Below, piece by piece: positions 51,634-59,972 of a stretch of DNA of 64,000 nt. Numbering within the stretch: the first letter of the stretch is position 1; every line of letters starts with the position of its first letter. Source of the stretch: Pelobium manganitolerans (GTDB lineage: Bacteria; Bacteroidota; Bacteroidia; Sphingobacteriales; Sphingobacteriaceae). A model generated the notes under the pieces. That model was not told the DNA's origin. It made no database searches and worked only from the letters and a program-made list of their open reading frames with translations. The DNA lies in contig NZ_MBTA01000005.1 in NCBI RefSeq assembly GCF_003609575.1, forward strand, positions 1,819-65,818, in the 5' to 3' direction. Both the position numbers and the translations under genes were made by a program.

Positions 51634-52977
51634 ATGGAAATTGTGATTTTGCTGGTAGCGCTAGTGATTTTATTGCTAGCTGTAATCTTGATATTTACAA
51701 ATCGGAAATCAAAAAACACCGATTCTGATGAGATGCTACAGCAACTGAAAACCTCTGTGGCATTGGCCGAGCAACAAACTTTAAACATTAGAGAAGAGAA
51801 AGAAGCCTTGGACCATAAAATGCAATTAAAAATAGCCACGCTAGAACAGGAGCGACTAGCCTTGTACGAAGAGCTTTCTTTGGCCAAACAAGCATCTGTA
51901 AAACTGCAAGAAATGCACAGAGCACAACAAGAACGTTTTGAGGAGCAGAAGCAATTTATTGCTGAGATGCAATTGCGCTTTTCCAAAGACTTTGAGCTGA
52001 TGGCCAGTGAGATATTAAAACAGAAGTCGGCAGAATTTACCGAGCTGAACCGCAACAATTTGGGCTTGTTGTTAAATCCGCTAAAAGAAAATTTAAACGC
52101 CTTCCGCGATAAGGTGGAGCAGGTTTATAAAGCAGAGTCTGATGAACGCAATGTGCTGAAGGGCGAAATTATTAAGATGATGGAGCTTAATAAGCAAATC
52201 AGCGATGAAGCTAACAATCTCACCAAAGCGCTGAAAGGCGATAATAAAAAGCAAGGAAACTGGGGCGAAATGGTATTGGACCGTTTGCTAGAGCGTTCTG
52301 GCTTATTGGAAGGTTTAAATTACAGTAAACAAAGCAGTTATATTGCACACGAAGGCGAAAGGATGTTGCCAGATGTGGTGGTGTTTTTACCGGATAACAA
52401 GCACCTGATTATTGATTCTAAAGTTTCGCTAATAGCCTATGAGCGTTTGGTAAATGCCGAAACAGATGAAGATAAAATCGCATTTGTAAAACAGCATGTT
52501 GCCGGTATTAAAAGCCATATTAACGGTTTAGGCGGTAAAAATTACCATGAGCTTTACCAAATTAACTCGCCAGAATTTGTGTTGCTTTTTGTGCCGATAG
52601 AGTCGTCTTTTGCCATTGCCGTACAGCACGATCAGGATTTGTTTGATTTTGCATGGAATAAAAGGGTGGTTATTGTTACGCCTTCTACTTTGTTGGCAAC
52701 TTTGAAAACCGTTGCATCCATTTGGAAACAAGAACAACAAACGCGCAATGTCATAGATATTGCAACCAAAGCCGGACAGCTTTACGATAAATTTGTAGGC
52801 TTCCACAGCGATTTGCTAAAAGTTGGCGACCATCTGGATAAATCGCAAAAGGTTTATCAAGACGCGATGAACAAGCTTAACTTGGGCCAAGGGAATATTT
52901 TGAACCGTGTTGAAAACCTGCGTAAGCTGGGTGCAAAAGCTACTAAACAAATAGACGAGCGCTTTTTAGAAGATTAA
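51634..52977 (+). CDS. rmuC: DNA recombination protein RmuC
   Basis: 447 aa. N-terminal membrane helix (VILLVALVILLLAVILIF), coiled coil (about 30-165), then the RmuC core with QGNWGEMVLDRLLERSGLLEG, VVFLPDNKHLIIDSKVSL, YHELYQINSPEFVLLFVPIE and FAWNKRVVIVTPSTLLATLKTVA. RmuC limits inversion at short inverted repeats in E. coli and is related to nuclease folds. It converges on murF with a 4-nt overlap. Confidence 0.94.
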   Translation: MEIVILLVALVILLLAVILIFTNRKSKNTDSDEMLQQLKTSVALAEQQTLNIREEKEALDHKMQLKIATLEQERLALYEELSLAKQASVKLQEMHRAQQERFEEQKQFIAEMQLRFSKDFELMASEILKQKSAEFTELNRNNLGLLLNPLKENLNAFRDKVEQVYKAESDERNVLKGEIIKMMELNKQISDEANNLTKALKGDNKKQGNWGEMVLDRLLERSGLLEGLNYSKQSSYIAHEGERMLPDVVVFLPDNKHLIIDSKVSLIAYERLVNAETDEDKIAFVKQHVAGIKSHINGLGGKNYHELYQINSPEFVLLFVPIESSFAIAVQHDQDLFDFAWNKRVVIVTPSTLLATLKTVASIWKQEQQTRNVIDIATKAGQLYDKFVGFHSDLLKVGDHLDKSQKVYQDAMNKLNLGQGNILNRVENLRKLGAKATKQIDERFLED

Positions 52978-54272
52978 AGAAGTTCCATCAGTTTTTCTAA
53001 GCGCATTCCCCGGCTACCTTTCACTAAAACCAAAGAATCTTCAATCCGCTGGTGTTTAAGGTGATTATAAGCTTCATCTGTATCAGTAAAAAATAAAGCA
53101 TTGACTTGTGAAGACGCTTCTTTAAAGTGTTTGCCAATAAATATTACCTGCGTAAAAGGATAAGCTAAAGCCTTGCGTATCACGTTTAGGTGTTCCTGCG
53201 CAGTGCTTTCGCCCACCTCAAACATATCGCCTAAAATCAAAACCTTTTTGGTGGCCTTCAGCTGGGCAATATTATCTATTGCCAGTACCATACTGCTAGG
53301 GTTGGCATTGTAATAATCGCCTATTACCGTGTTTTTTTCTGTTTTGCTGATTTGTGAGCGGTTATTTTTTGGGGCATAATTGCTGATGCCGGCGTTAATT
53401 TGGGCAGGACTTAAATCAAAATCTAAACCAATGGCAATGGCGCCCAAAATATTCTCGAAGTTGTAAATTCCGGTGAGCTGAGATTGTACTTCAAAAGTTC
53501 CGCGCGGGTAAGTCCACCTAATTTTAAGATAAGGTTCGTTGCTCAACAGTTCGCCCATAACTTGGTTGCTTGCGTCGGTTCCGTATTTCACAAGCTTTAC
53601 GAAATTCCTTGTTTTAAGCATTTCGTTTAGCGCAGGGCTGTCGTCATTTACAAAAACAGTTCCTTGGTGGGCTTGTAGGAAATCGTAAAGTTCTCCCTTG
53701 CCTTGTTTTACACCTTCAATGCCACCAAAACCTTCCAAATGCGCTTTCCCGATGTTAGTGATGAGGCCATGCGTCGGTTCGCAGATGCTACATAAGAGTT
53801 CAATCTCTTTTTGATGGTTAGCGCCCATTTCTACGATAGCAAGCTCCACATCATTACCAATTTCTAAAAGGGTTAGTGGCACGCCGATATGGTTGTTCAG
53901 ATTGCCTTTTGTTGCCAGCGTTTTAAATTTTTGACTTAAAACGCTGTTGATAAGTTCTTTGGTAGTAGTTTTTCCATTACTTCCGGTTAAACCGATAACC
54001 GGTATCTTCAATTGTTGCCGATGATACCTTGCCAACTGCTGTAAAGTGCTTAAGCTATCTTCAACCAACAAATATTTTTCGCTTTTCTTAAAATCCGGAT
54101 TATCAATTACCGCATAAGCCGCACCTTTTTCCAAAGCCTGCTCTGCAAAGGCATTGGCGTCGAAATTTTCTCCGCGCAAAGCGAAAAAAAGGCTGTTGCG
54201 CTCAATTTTTCGGGTATCCGTGCAAATGTTTGGAAACGAAAGGTAATACTGATACAGTTCTGGGATGCTCAT
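52974..54272 (-). CDS. murF: UDP-MurNAc-tripeptide--D-Ala-D-Ala ligase
   Basis: 432 aa from the ATG at 54272 (MSIPELYQYYLSFPNICTDTRK); a TTG 21 nt earlier would fall next to the promoter. ATP loop GLTGSNGKTTTKEL, the MGANHQKEIELL region, NDDSPALNEM, and NAGISNYAPKNNRSQ with the NANPSSM segment near the C-terminal domain. It adds D-Ala-D-Ala to the peptidoglycan precursor in the cytoplasm. Confidence 0.94.
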   Translation of the reverse strand: MSIPELYQYYLSFPNICTDTRKIERNSLFFALRGENFDANAFAEQALEKGAAYAVIDNPDFKKSEKYLLVEDSLSTLQQLARYHRQQLKIPVIGLTGSNGKTTTKELINSVLSQKFKTLATKGNLNNHIGVPLTLLEIGNDVELAIVEMGANHQKEIELLCSICEPTHGLITNIGKAHLEGFGGIEGVKQGKGELYDFLQAHQGTVFVNDDSPALNEMLKTRNFVKLVKYGTDASNQVMGELLSNEPYLKIRWTYPRGTFEVQSQLTGIYNFENILGAIAIGLDFDLSPAQINAGISNYAPKNNRSQISKTEKNTVIGDYYNANPSSMVLAIDNIAQLKATKKVLILGDMFEVGESTAQEHLNVIRKALAYPFTQVIFIGKHFKEASSQVNALFFTDTDEAYNHLKHQRIEDSLVLVKGSRGMRLEKLMELL

Positions 54273-54290
54273 GGGCTTTAAATTGTTGCG

Positions 54291-54298
54291 CAAAATTA
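54291..54298 (-). promoter_or_regulatory. TAnnTTTG -7 box of murF
   Basis: TAATTTTG on the minus strand, 18 nt before the ATG; this also supports the shorter start. Confidence 0.6.
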
Positions 54299-54430
54299 CA
54301 TTTTTGACTGCAGATTTCTGGGGATAGTTTTACCGAAGTGCTGTTACCCAGAGTTAGCAATGCACTCAGACGTCAGTAAGTAGAACTCACAAGCTAAATT
54401 TTGTAGTTCAACCTTAAAGGCTCACAATCT

Positions 54431-54520
54431 GTGCGTGCTCTGCGCTCTTTGTGGTTAAAACAGATTGGGAATGTAACCATCATTATAGTTACACCGCAAA
54501 GTTCACCAAGAACGCAGAGA
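54431..54520. repeat. Inverted pair of CTCTGCG words
   Basis: GCTCTGCGCTCTTTGTGGTT (54436-54455) and, inverted about 35 nt on, ACCGCAAAGTTCACCAAGAA then CGCAGAG. I recall similar words in dispersed intergenic repeats. No gene in this 275-nt spacer. Confidence 0.45.
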
Positions 54521-54574
54521 TTAGGAAATAGCATATAAACTTGCTTACAGACTACAGACTTAAGGCCTGAGTGC

Positions 54575-56116
54575 TTACTTGCCTTTCTTTTTCAAACTCA
54601 GTTCGTAAAAGTCCGTTCGTCTGTCTTTTAAGTTTTTTACGCTACCAAATTCATGAAGCTCTTTCAATAAATCCAAGTTCACATCGGCAATCAAAATGGT
54701 TTCGGTATTTGGAGTGGTTTCGCCAACAATAGCATTTGATGGGAAAGCAAAATCAGACGGTGAAAATATGGCCGATTGTGCGTATTGTAAATCCATGTTG
54801 TTCACTTTAGGCAGGTTGCCCACCGAGCCGGTGATAGCCACATAACACTCATTTTCTATAGCACGGGCTTGCGAACAAATGCGTACACGGTTGTAGGCGT
54901 TCTGGGTATCCGTCCAGAACGGAACGAAAAGAATATCCATCTTCTCCAAAGCAAGCATCCGCGCAAGCTCCGGAAATTCCGAATCATAACAAATCAAAAT
55001 ACCTATTCTTCCGGCATCCGTATCTAATACTTTCAATTCGTTTCCGCCGCTCATGCCCCACGAGTGAATTTCTGAAGGTGTAGGATGGATTTTTATCGCC
55101 CGATCAAAACTGCCGTCTCTGCGACATAAATAAGAAACATTGTACAATTTCTCGTCCTCAAGCAAAGGCATGCTGCCGGTAATGATGTTTACGTTGTAAG
55201 ACACCGCAAGCTCGCAAAATCTGTTTTTGATGTATTCTGTATGGTGCGCCAGCTCTCGGATGGCTTTTGCCTCGCCCAGGTGATTATAATCCGCCATTAA
55301 AGGCGCGTTAAAAAATTCGGGGAACACCACAAAATCCGAAGAATAATCGCTTACGGCATCCACAAAATATTCGGCGCTTTCCATCAAATCCGTAACGGTA
55401 GGGAAAAGCCGCATTTGCCATTGCACCAAACCTATACGCACAGTAGATTTTTTGAGTAGATTGTCCTTTTCCTCGTCCACATAATAAATGTTGTTCCACT
55501 CTAAAAGGGTGGCAAACTGCTTTGACTGCTGGTCTTCCGGCAGGTAGTTTTTCAGTATTTTTTTAACGTGGAAGTCGTTAGAAATCTGGAAGGTAAGCGT
55601 AGGATCGTAAATTTCCTTCATCTTCACCTTATCAATATATTGGCGGGGGGTTAAATGGCTGTGTTTTTCAAAATTGGGGATACGCCCCCCTAAAATAATC
55701 GATTTTAAATTGAGGTTTTCGCAAAGCGCCTTCCGCGCGTCATAAAGCCTTCGCGCTAGGCGTAAACCTCTAAAATCTGGATGCACAAATATCTCTATCC
55801 CATACAAAACATCACCGTCATAAGTGTGCGTGTTGAATGTGTAATTGCCCGTGGCTTGGGCGTAGGTGTGGTTTGGGCCCAACTTATCGTAATCTACAAT
55901 AATGCTCAGGGCAGTAGCTACCACCCGGCCGTTAATCTCTACGCACAGTTGCCCTTCGGGGAAAATCTCTATCAGTTTTTCAATTGATTTTTCACGCCAG
56001 TAGCTCTCGCCCATGGCAGAGTAAGCAGAGATCATGGCCGACTTTAAATCATTATAATCTTCTGATTTTAAGGTCCGTAGTTCAACGGTTTCTATGTTTG
56101 TTGGTTTTGTTAGCAT
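54575..56116 (-). CDS. GNAT acetyltransferase-nitrilase fusion
   Basis: 513 aa. Residues about 10-190 are a GNAT domain (EIFVHPDFRGLRLARRLYDAR holds the acetyl-CoA loop). Residues about 220-505 are a carbon-nitrogen hydrolase with the Glu-Lys-Cys triad: Glu in VVFPEFF, Lys in RAIKIHPTPSE and Cys in GILICYDSEFPELAR. The fusion is known in Bacteroidota and other phyla; the substrate is unknown. Its own transcript, followed by the sorting-tail gene's terminator upstream. Confidence 0.92.
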   Translation of the reverse strand: MLTKPTNIETVELRTLKSEDYNDLKSAMISAYSAMGESYWREKSIEKLIEIFPEGQLCVEINGRVVATALSIIVDYDKLGPNHTYAQATGNYTFNTHTYDGDVLYGIEIFVHPDFRGLRLARRLYDARKALCENLNLKSIILGGRIPNFEKHSHLTPRQYIDKVKMKEIYDPTLTFQISNDFHVKKILKNYLPEDQQSKQFATLLEWNNIYYVDEEKDNLLKKSTVRIGLVQWQMRLFPTVTDLMESAEYFVDAVSDYSSDFVVFPEFFNAPLMADYNHLGEAKAIRELAHHTEYIKNRFCELAVSYNVNIITGSMPLLEDEKLYNVSYLCRRDGSFDRAIKIHPTPSEIHSWGMSGGNELKVLDTDAGRIGILICYDSEFPELARMLALEKMDILFVPFWTDTQNAYNRVRICSQARAIENECYVAITGSVGNLPKVNNMDLQYAQSAIFSPSDFAFPSNAIVGETTPNTETILIADVNLDLLKELHEFGSVKNLKDRRTDFYELSLKKKGK

Positions 56117-56133
56117 GATATAATTTAAAAAGA

Positions 56134-56162
56134 AAACCCCGAAAAGACAATCTTCCGGGGTT
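56134..56162 (-). terminator. Terminator of the sorting-tail gene
   Basis: AACCCCGGAAGA / TTTCGGGGTT stem on the minus strand, followed by TTCTTTTT, 24 nt after the stop at 56186. Confidence 0.8.
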
Positions 56163-56185
56163 AATTAAAGTTTGACTTTTATCAA

Positions 56186-56959
56186 TTATTTTAAAAACAA
56201 CTTCCGTACCGCTGTTTTGCCATTACTATTTATTTTCATTAAATAAACCCCTCTTTTTAGCGCGGTCAAATCCAGTTCTTGCTTGCCTCTAAGGTTATCT
56301 TTTTGCAATACTTCACGACCTAACAAATCCATAAAGCTTAAATCATAAGCTTGGGCAAAATCTACGTTTAACACGGTGGTAACCGGGTTAGGGTAAAACA
56401 CAAAGCCGTTAAATACGGCATCCTCTGTAATAGCAGTTTTAAAGAAATTGAAGGTGGTTGAAAAAGAATTGCAACCTTGGCTGTTTTTTGCTTCTACCAA
56501 ATAGGTTCCGTTTACAGTAGGCGTAAAGGTTTGCGCTGTTGCCCCGGCAATAGGCTTGCTATCTTGATACCATTGGTAGCTTGATGCACTGGTATTTGCA
56601 TCTAAAGTATTACCGCTTTGCGAGATAACAGGCCTGGATGGCGTAGGCGAAACAGGCACCACTAAAGTTTTTGCCGTGCCGGCGCAACTGCCATTCATGG
56701 GTGTAACTTTGATGGTTACGGCACTGTTTTCAAAAACAATATTGTATTGCGTTTGGCTTTGCTGTGTTTTGGTATTGGTACCGGTAATTTCCCATACATA
56801 GCTTGTTGCACCATCCGCTTTAACTGTGTAGGCTGTTACACGGTCCGTACAGCCACTGCTTGGCCCGGTAATGGTAAGCTCGCCCGGAGGCGTGCACTGC
56901 GCTTTTACAATTGCGCTGCTTAAGCTGAGAACAAATAGGATAGGTAGTATTTTTTTCAT
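56186..56959 (-). CDS. Secreted Ig-like protein with T9SS type A sorting domain
   Basis: 257 aa from the ATG at 56959 with a signal peptide (LFVLSLSSAIVKAQ, cut near 21). Two Ig/PKD-like modules of about 80 residues (SYVWEITGTNT, then SYQWYQDSKPIAGATAQTF), then the sorting tail: FVFYPNPVTTVLNVDF, LLGREVLQ and RGVYLMKINSNGKTAVRKLFLK (key parts). Cell-surface or secreted through the type IX system. No enzymatic domain, so an adhesin-like role is possible. Confidence 0.88.
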   Translation of the reverse strand: MKKILPILFVLSLSSAIVKAQCTPPGELTITGPSSGCTDRVTAYTVKADGATSYVWEITGTNTKTQQSQTQYNIVFENSAVTIKVTPMNGSCAGTAKTLVVPVSPTPSRPVISQSGNTLDANTSASSYQWYQDSKPIAGATAQTFTPTVNGTYLVEAKNSQGCNSFSTTFNFFKTAITEDAVFNGFVFYPNPVTTVLNVDFAQAYDLSFMDLLGREVLQKDNLRGKQELDLTALKRGVYLMKINSNGKTAVRKLFLK

Positions 56960-57104
56960 ATTTATTTTATGAAGTTTAAAGTTATGACGAAGCATAAGCG
57001 TTCATCAGGAAAAACCAAATAAAGTTAGGCAATTTATTTTCTCAAACAATATGCGTTTTTCTGGTACTTATACCTATATAAACCTAAAATAGATACATAA
57101 TTGT

Positions 57105-57112
57105 TATTTTTG
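57105..57112 (+). promoter_or_regulatory. TAnnTTTG -7 box of def
   Basis: TATTTTTG ends 4 nt before the ATG at 57117, predicting a nearly leaderless mRNA. Confidence 0.6.
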
Positions 57113-57116
57113 CAGG

Positions 57117-57689
57117 ATGAAATTACCAATAGTAGCATACGGCGACCCTGTTTTAAAGAAGCTTGCCACAGATATTGATCAAGATTATCCGAACCTCAAA
57201 GAGTTGATTGATAATATGTTTGAGACAATGTATGCTGCAAGTGGGGTAGGTTTAGCTGCGCCACAGATTGGTTTGCCCATCCGTTTATTTGTGGTAGATG
57301 CCAGCCCGTTTGCAGACGATGAACCTGCTTTAGAAAACTTTAAGAAGGTGTTTATTAATCCCGTTATTGAAGAAGAAAGTGGCGAGAAATGGGATTTTAA
57401 CGAAGGTTGCCTAAGCATCCCAGATATTAGGGAAAACGTGAACCGCCACCGCGATTTAAAAATCAAATATTACGACGAACAATTTACTTTGCACGAAGAA
57501 GCGTTTACAGGTTTAGCTGCGCGGGTAATACAGCACGAATATGACCACATTCAGGGCAAGCTGTTTACAGACCGGATTAGCCCTTTACGTAAAACCATGC
57601 TTAAAAACCGTTTAGATGCAATTGCGAAAGGTGCGGTGCGCGTAGATTATAAAATGCGCTTTCCTTTAGCCAACAAAAGAAAAAGATAA
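57117..57689 (+). CDS. def: Peptide deformylase
   Basis: 190 aa. The three family motifs are intact: GVGLAAPQIG, EGCLSIP with Cys98 and HEYDHIQGKLF with His140, Glu141 and His144, which hold the catalytic metal. It removes the formyl group from nascent proteins. It lies alone; no fmt gene nearby. Confidence 0.96.
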   Translation: MKLPIVAYGDPVLKKLATDIDQDYPNLKELIDNMFETMYAASGVGLAAPQIGLPIRLFVVDASPFADDEPALENFKKVFINPVIEEESGEKWDFNEGCLSIPDIRENVNRHRDLKIKYYDEQFTLHEEAFTGLAARVIQHEYDHIQGKLFTDRISPLRKTMLKNRLDAIAKGAVRVDYKMRFPLANKRKR

Positions 57690-57695
57690 GCCCGC

Positions 57696-58322
57696 TTATT
57701 TTTTATCGCGCGATTTATTTCCTTCTGTAATTTGTTTAATTAGCGCGCCCCAGGCCAAAGGGTTTAACAGCGGGTTGGTGTAAACCATGTGGCTGTTGTT
57801 AAGTTTGTTGTGGTTATACTGGAAACTGTTGGTGTTATACTCGGCACCGTCGCGCGGTAAAGACATATACAAGTCGCGCAAGCTTTCTTTAGAAAGATTT
57901 TTTTTGGCTATTTCTAAATCATCGTCCGCAAACTTCATCGTTAAAAAGTCTTTGTTAAACTCGTCAATGCTGGCCCATGGAAAAATAGTTACCGTGGGCA
58001 GCTCAATATTGTCTGGTTTTAGTTTAATTAGGGCGGTAAACTTTTTATTAGTCAGGTTTTTTGGGATGTTTAAGGCCAGTTTTTTGTAGCCAACGGCGGT
58101 AAATAAGATGCTATCGCCCTCATGCACTACAAAGGAAAAGTAGCCTTTATAGTTTGCCGAGTAGTTTTTGCCTTCTGTGATGTTTCTGATGGTAACGTAA
58201 GGCACAACAGAATTGCTGTCTTTATCATATATCACTCCAGAGAATTGAGCAATAGGAGGTTCTTGCTGGGCAAAAGCGCCCAAGCCGGTAAAAAACATTA
58301 GTAACAAAATCAGATATTTCAC
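57696..58322 (-). CDS. Secreted carboxypeptidase-regulatory-like domain protein
   Basis: 208 aa with a signal peptide (LLMFFTGLGAFAQ, cut near 19). Residues about 28-115 are a CarboxypepD_reg-like beta sandwich (FSGVIYDKDSNSVVPYVTIRN, then FTAVGYKKLAL), the module seen at the N-terminus of TonB-dependent receptors. The remainder holds helices (KFADDDLEIAKKNLSKESL) and no barrel. It may be a free-standing periplasmic partner of envelope proteins. Function unknown. Family members (DUF4369-like neighbours) are common in the phylum. Confidence 0.75.
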   Translation of the reverse strand: MKYLILLLMFFTGLGAFAQQEPPIAQFSGVIYDKDSNSVVPYVTIRNITEGKNYSANYKGYFSFVVHEGDSILFTAVGYKKLALNIPKNLTNKKFTALIKLKPDNIELPTVTIFPWASIDEFNKDFLTMKFADDDLEIAKKNLSKESLRDLYMSLPRDGAEYNTNSFQYNHNKLNNSHMVYTNPLLNPLAWGALIKQITEGNKSRDKK

Positions 58323-58384
58323 TTCGCTAAAATATTCAAAAACAAGATCACTTGTTGTGGGATATTGTTAATGTTTGTTAAACA

Positions 58385-58419
58385 AAAGAGCCTTCTCTTT
58401 AAAAACGAAAAGGCTCTTT
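58385..58419 (-). terminator. Terminator of the mrp-nifU transcript
   Basis: AAAGAGCCTT / AAGGCTCTTT stem with a 13-nt loop; on the minus strand it is followed by TTTTGTTT. Confidence 0.75.
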
Positions 58420-58442
58420 AAATGTTTTTTATATAAATAATT

Positions 58443-58730
58443 TTACCTGTTTGGTGGCATTACTGCATGAGGCGAATCCATCGGAGTTAAGTTAACCGCT
58501 TCAACCGCAGTAATTTCTGGCACCGCTTTTTTTACTGCCTGCTCTATACCTGCCTTCATAGTCATAAAACTCATAGGGCAAGATTCGCAGGAGCCCAATA
58601 GTTTTAGCTTCAACACCTTCTCGTCTGTTATCTCCAAGATCGAAACGTTTCCTGCATCAGCAATTAAGTAAGGCCGTATGGTGTCTAATGCCGCTTCTAC
58701 TTTTGCTAACAGATTTTCTTGATCACTCAT
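58443..58730 (-). CDS. NifU-like Fe-S scaffold protein
   Basis: 95 aa with the NifU C-terminal domain alone. The cluster-binding pair is in LLGSCESCPMSFMTM (CxxC). It can carry a 4Fe-4S cluster to targets. It follows the mrp gene by 42 nt in the same direction, so the two form a cluster assembly and delivery pair. Confidence 0.93.
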   Translation of the reverse strand: MSDQENLLAKVEAALDTIRPYLIADAGNVSILEITDEKVLKLKLLGSCESCPMSFMTMKAGIEQAVKKAVPEITAVEAVNLTPMDSPHAVMPPNR

Positions 58731-58772
58731 CGTTATAATATTTTATATAAAAATAAAGATTTATTTGTAAAC

Positions 58773-59852
58773 CTAAACCGTAGCAGCATTTTTTGCTTGG
58801 CTGTTTTGGATAGCAACTTGCTGCGCTACACGCTGTGCCAAATCAATAAAAGCCAGCGCAATTGGATGCTCGGTTTGCAAAACCACCGGCGTTCCGTTAT
58901 CACCGGCTTGGCTTACATTTTGCACCAGAGGCAGCTCGCCTAAAAATGGTGCATTATACATTTCTGCCAATTCTTGTCCGCCGCTTTTTCCAAAAATATA
59001 ATATTTGTTGTTTGGCAATTCTTCTGGCGTAAAGTACGACATGTTTTCTACCACGCCCAAAATGGGGATATTAATGGCGTCCATACGGAACATGCCTATC
59101 CCTTTTTTTGCGTCGGCTAAAGCTACCTGCTGTGGCGTTGTAACAATCACGGCACCAGAAATAGGAAAACTTTGCGCAATAGTGATATGGATATCGCCGG
59201 TGCCGGGAGGCAAATCAACCACTAAATAATCCAATTCGCCCCAATCTGCATCGTTAAATAGTTGCTTAACTGCGTTTGAGGCCATTGGTCCACGCCAAGG
59301 CACGGGCTGGTTAGGGTCGGTAAAAAAGCCTAAAGAAAGCAATTTGATGCCGTATTGCTCAATAGGCTCAATACGGGTTTTGCCGTTTACTTCAGATGCA
59401 CGAGGTTTTGCGCCCTGTAAATTAAACATGATAGGCACAGATGGGCCATAAATATCTGCATCTATTAAACCTACTTTTGCACCGTTTAATTTTAAAGCTA
59501 AAGCTAAGTTTGACGCAACTGTTGATTTACCAACGCCACCCTTGCCAGAAGCTACAACGATAATATTTTTAATATTACCGCTTAGCTGCTGTGGCGGAGC
59601 AGTAACCCGGCTGGTCATTTTGATGTTGATAATGGCATCCTGACTAACGAAATGTTTAATTGCGTTACGGCAGGCGTTCTCTAGCATTTCTTTTAACGGG
59701 CAGGCCGGTGTGGTTAATACAACAGAAAAACTCACATTATTCCCCTCAATTACCAAATCTTCAATCATCCCTAAAGTAACAAGGTCTTTTTTCAGATCCG
59801 GATCTTCCACGTTTTTAAGCGCGGCTAATATATTTTCTTTGGTAATGGACAT
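58773..59852 (-). CDS. Mrp/ApbC-type Fe-S cluster carrier ATPase
   Basis: 359 aa. N-terminal DUF59/MIP18 domain (about 1-90) with the Cys in TTPACPLKEM, then a P-loop ATPase: deviant Walker A SGKGGVGKST, DADIYGPSVP and VVDLPPGTGDIH. The usual CxxC of Mrp proteins near NMSxF is missing: the segment reads NMSYFTPEELPNNKYY. That looks like a phylum-wide variant, so cluster binding must use other residues or a partner, perhaps the NifU protein encoded next. Confidence 0.9.
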   Translation of the reverse strand: MSITKENILAALKNVEDPDLKKDLVTLGMIEDLVIEGNNVSFSVVLTTPACPLKEMLENACRNAIKHFVSQDAIINIKMTSRVTAPPQQLSGNIKNIIVVASGKGGVGKSTVASNLALALKLNGAKVGLIDADIYGPSVPIMFNLQGAKPRASEVNGKTRIEPIEQYGIKLLSLGFFTDPNQPVPWRGPMASNAVKQLFNDADWGELDYLVVDLPPGTGDIHITIAQSFPISGAVIVTTPQQVALADAKKGIGMFRMDAINIPILGVVENMSYFTPEELPNNKYYIFGKSGGQELAEMYNAPFLGELPLVQNVSQAGDNGTPVVLQTEHPIALAFIDLAQRVAQQVAIQNSQAKNAATV

Positions 59853-59941
59853 TTTATTTAATTTATGCCGAATTTACGAAACTTACAATGATTAGCCCGA
59901 TTCGGCGTTGTTTTTGACACAAAACCGAGAAACGTAAAAAT

Positions 59942-59949
59942 TATCTTTG
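59942..59949 (+). promoter_or_regulatory. TAnnTTTG -7 box
   Basis: TATCTTTG, 23 nt before the ATG at 59973. Confidence 0.55.
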
Positions 59950-59972
59950 GAAAGTTTTTCGCACGCCAACAA

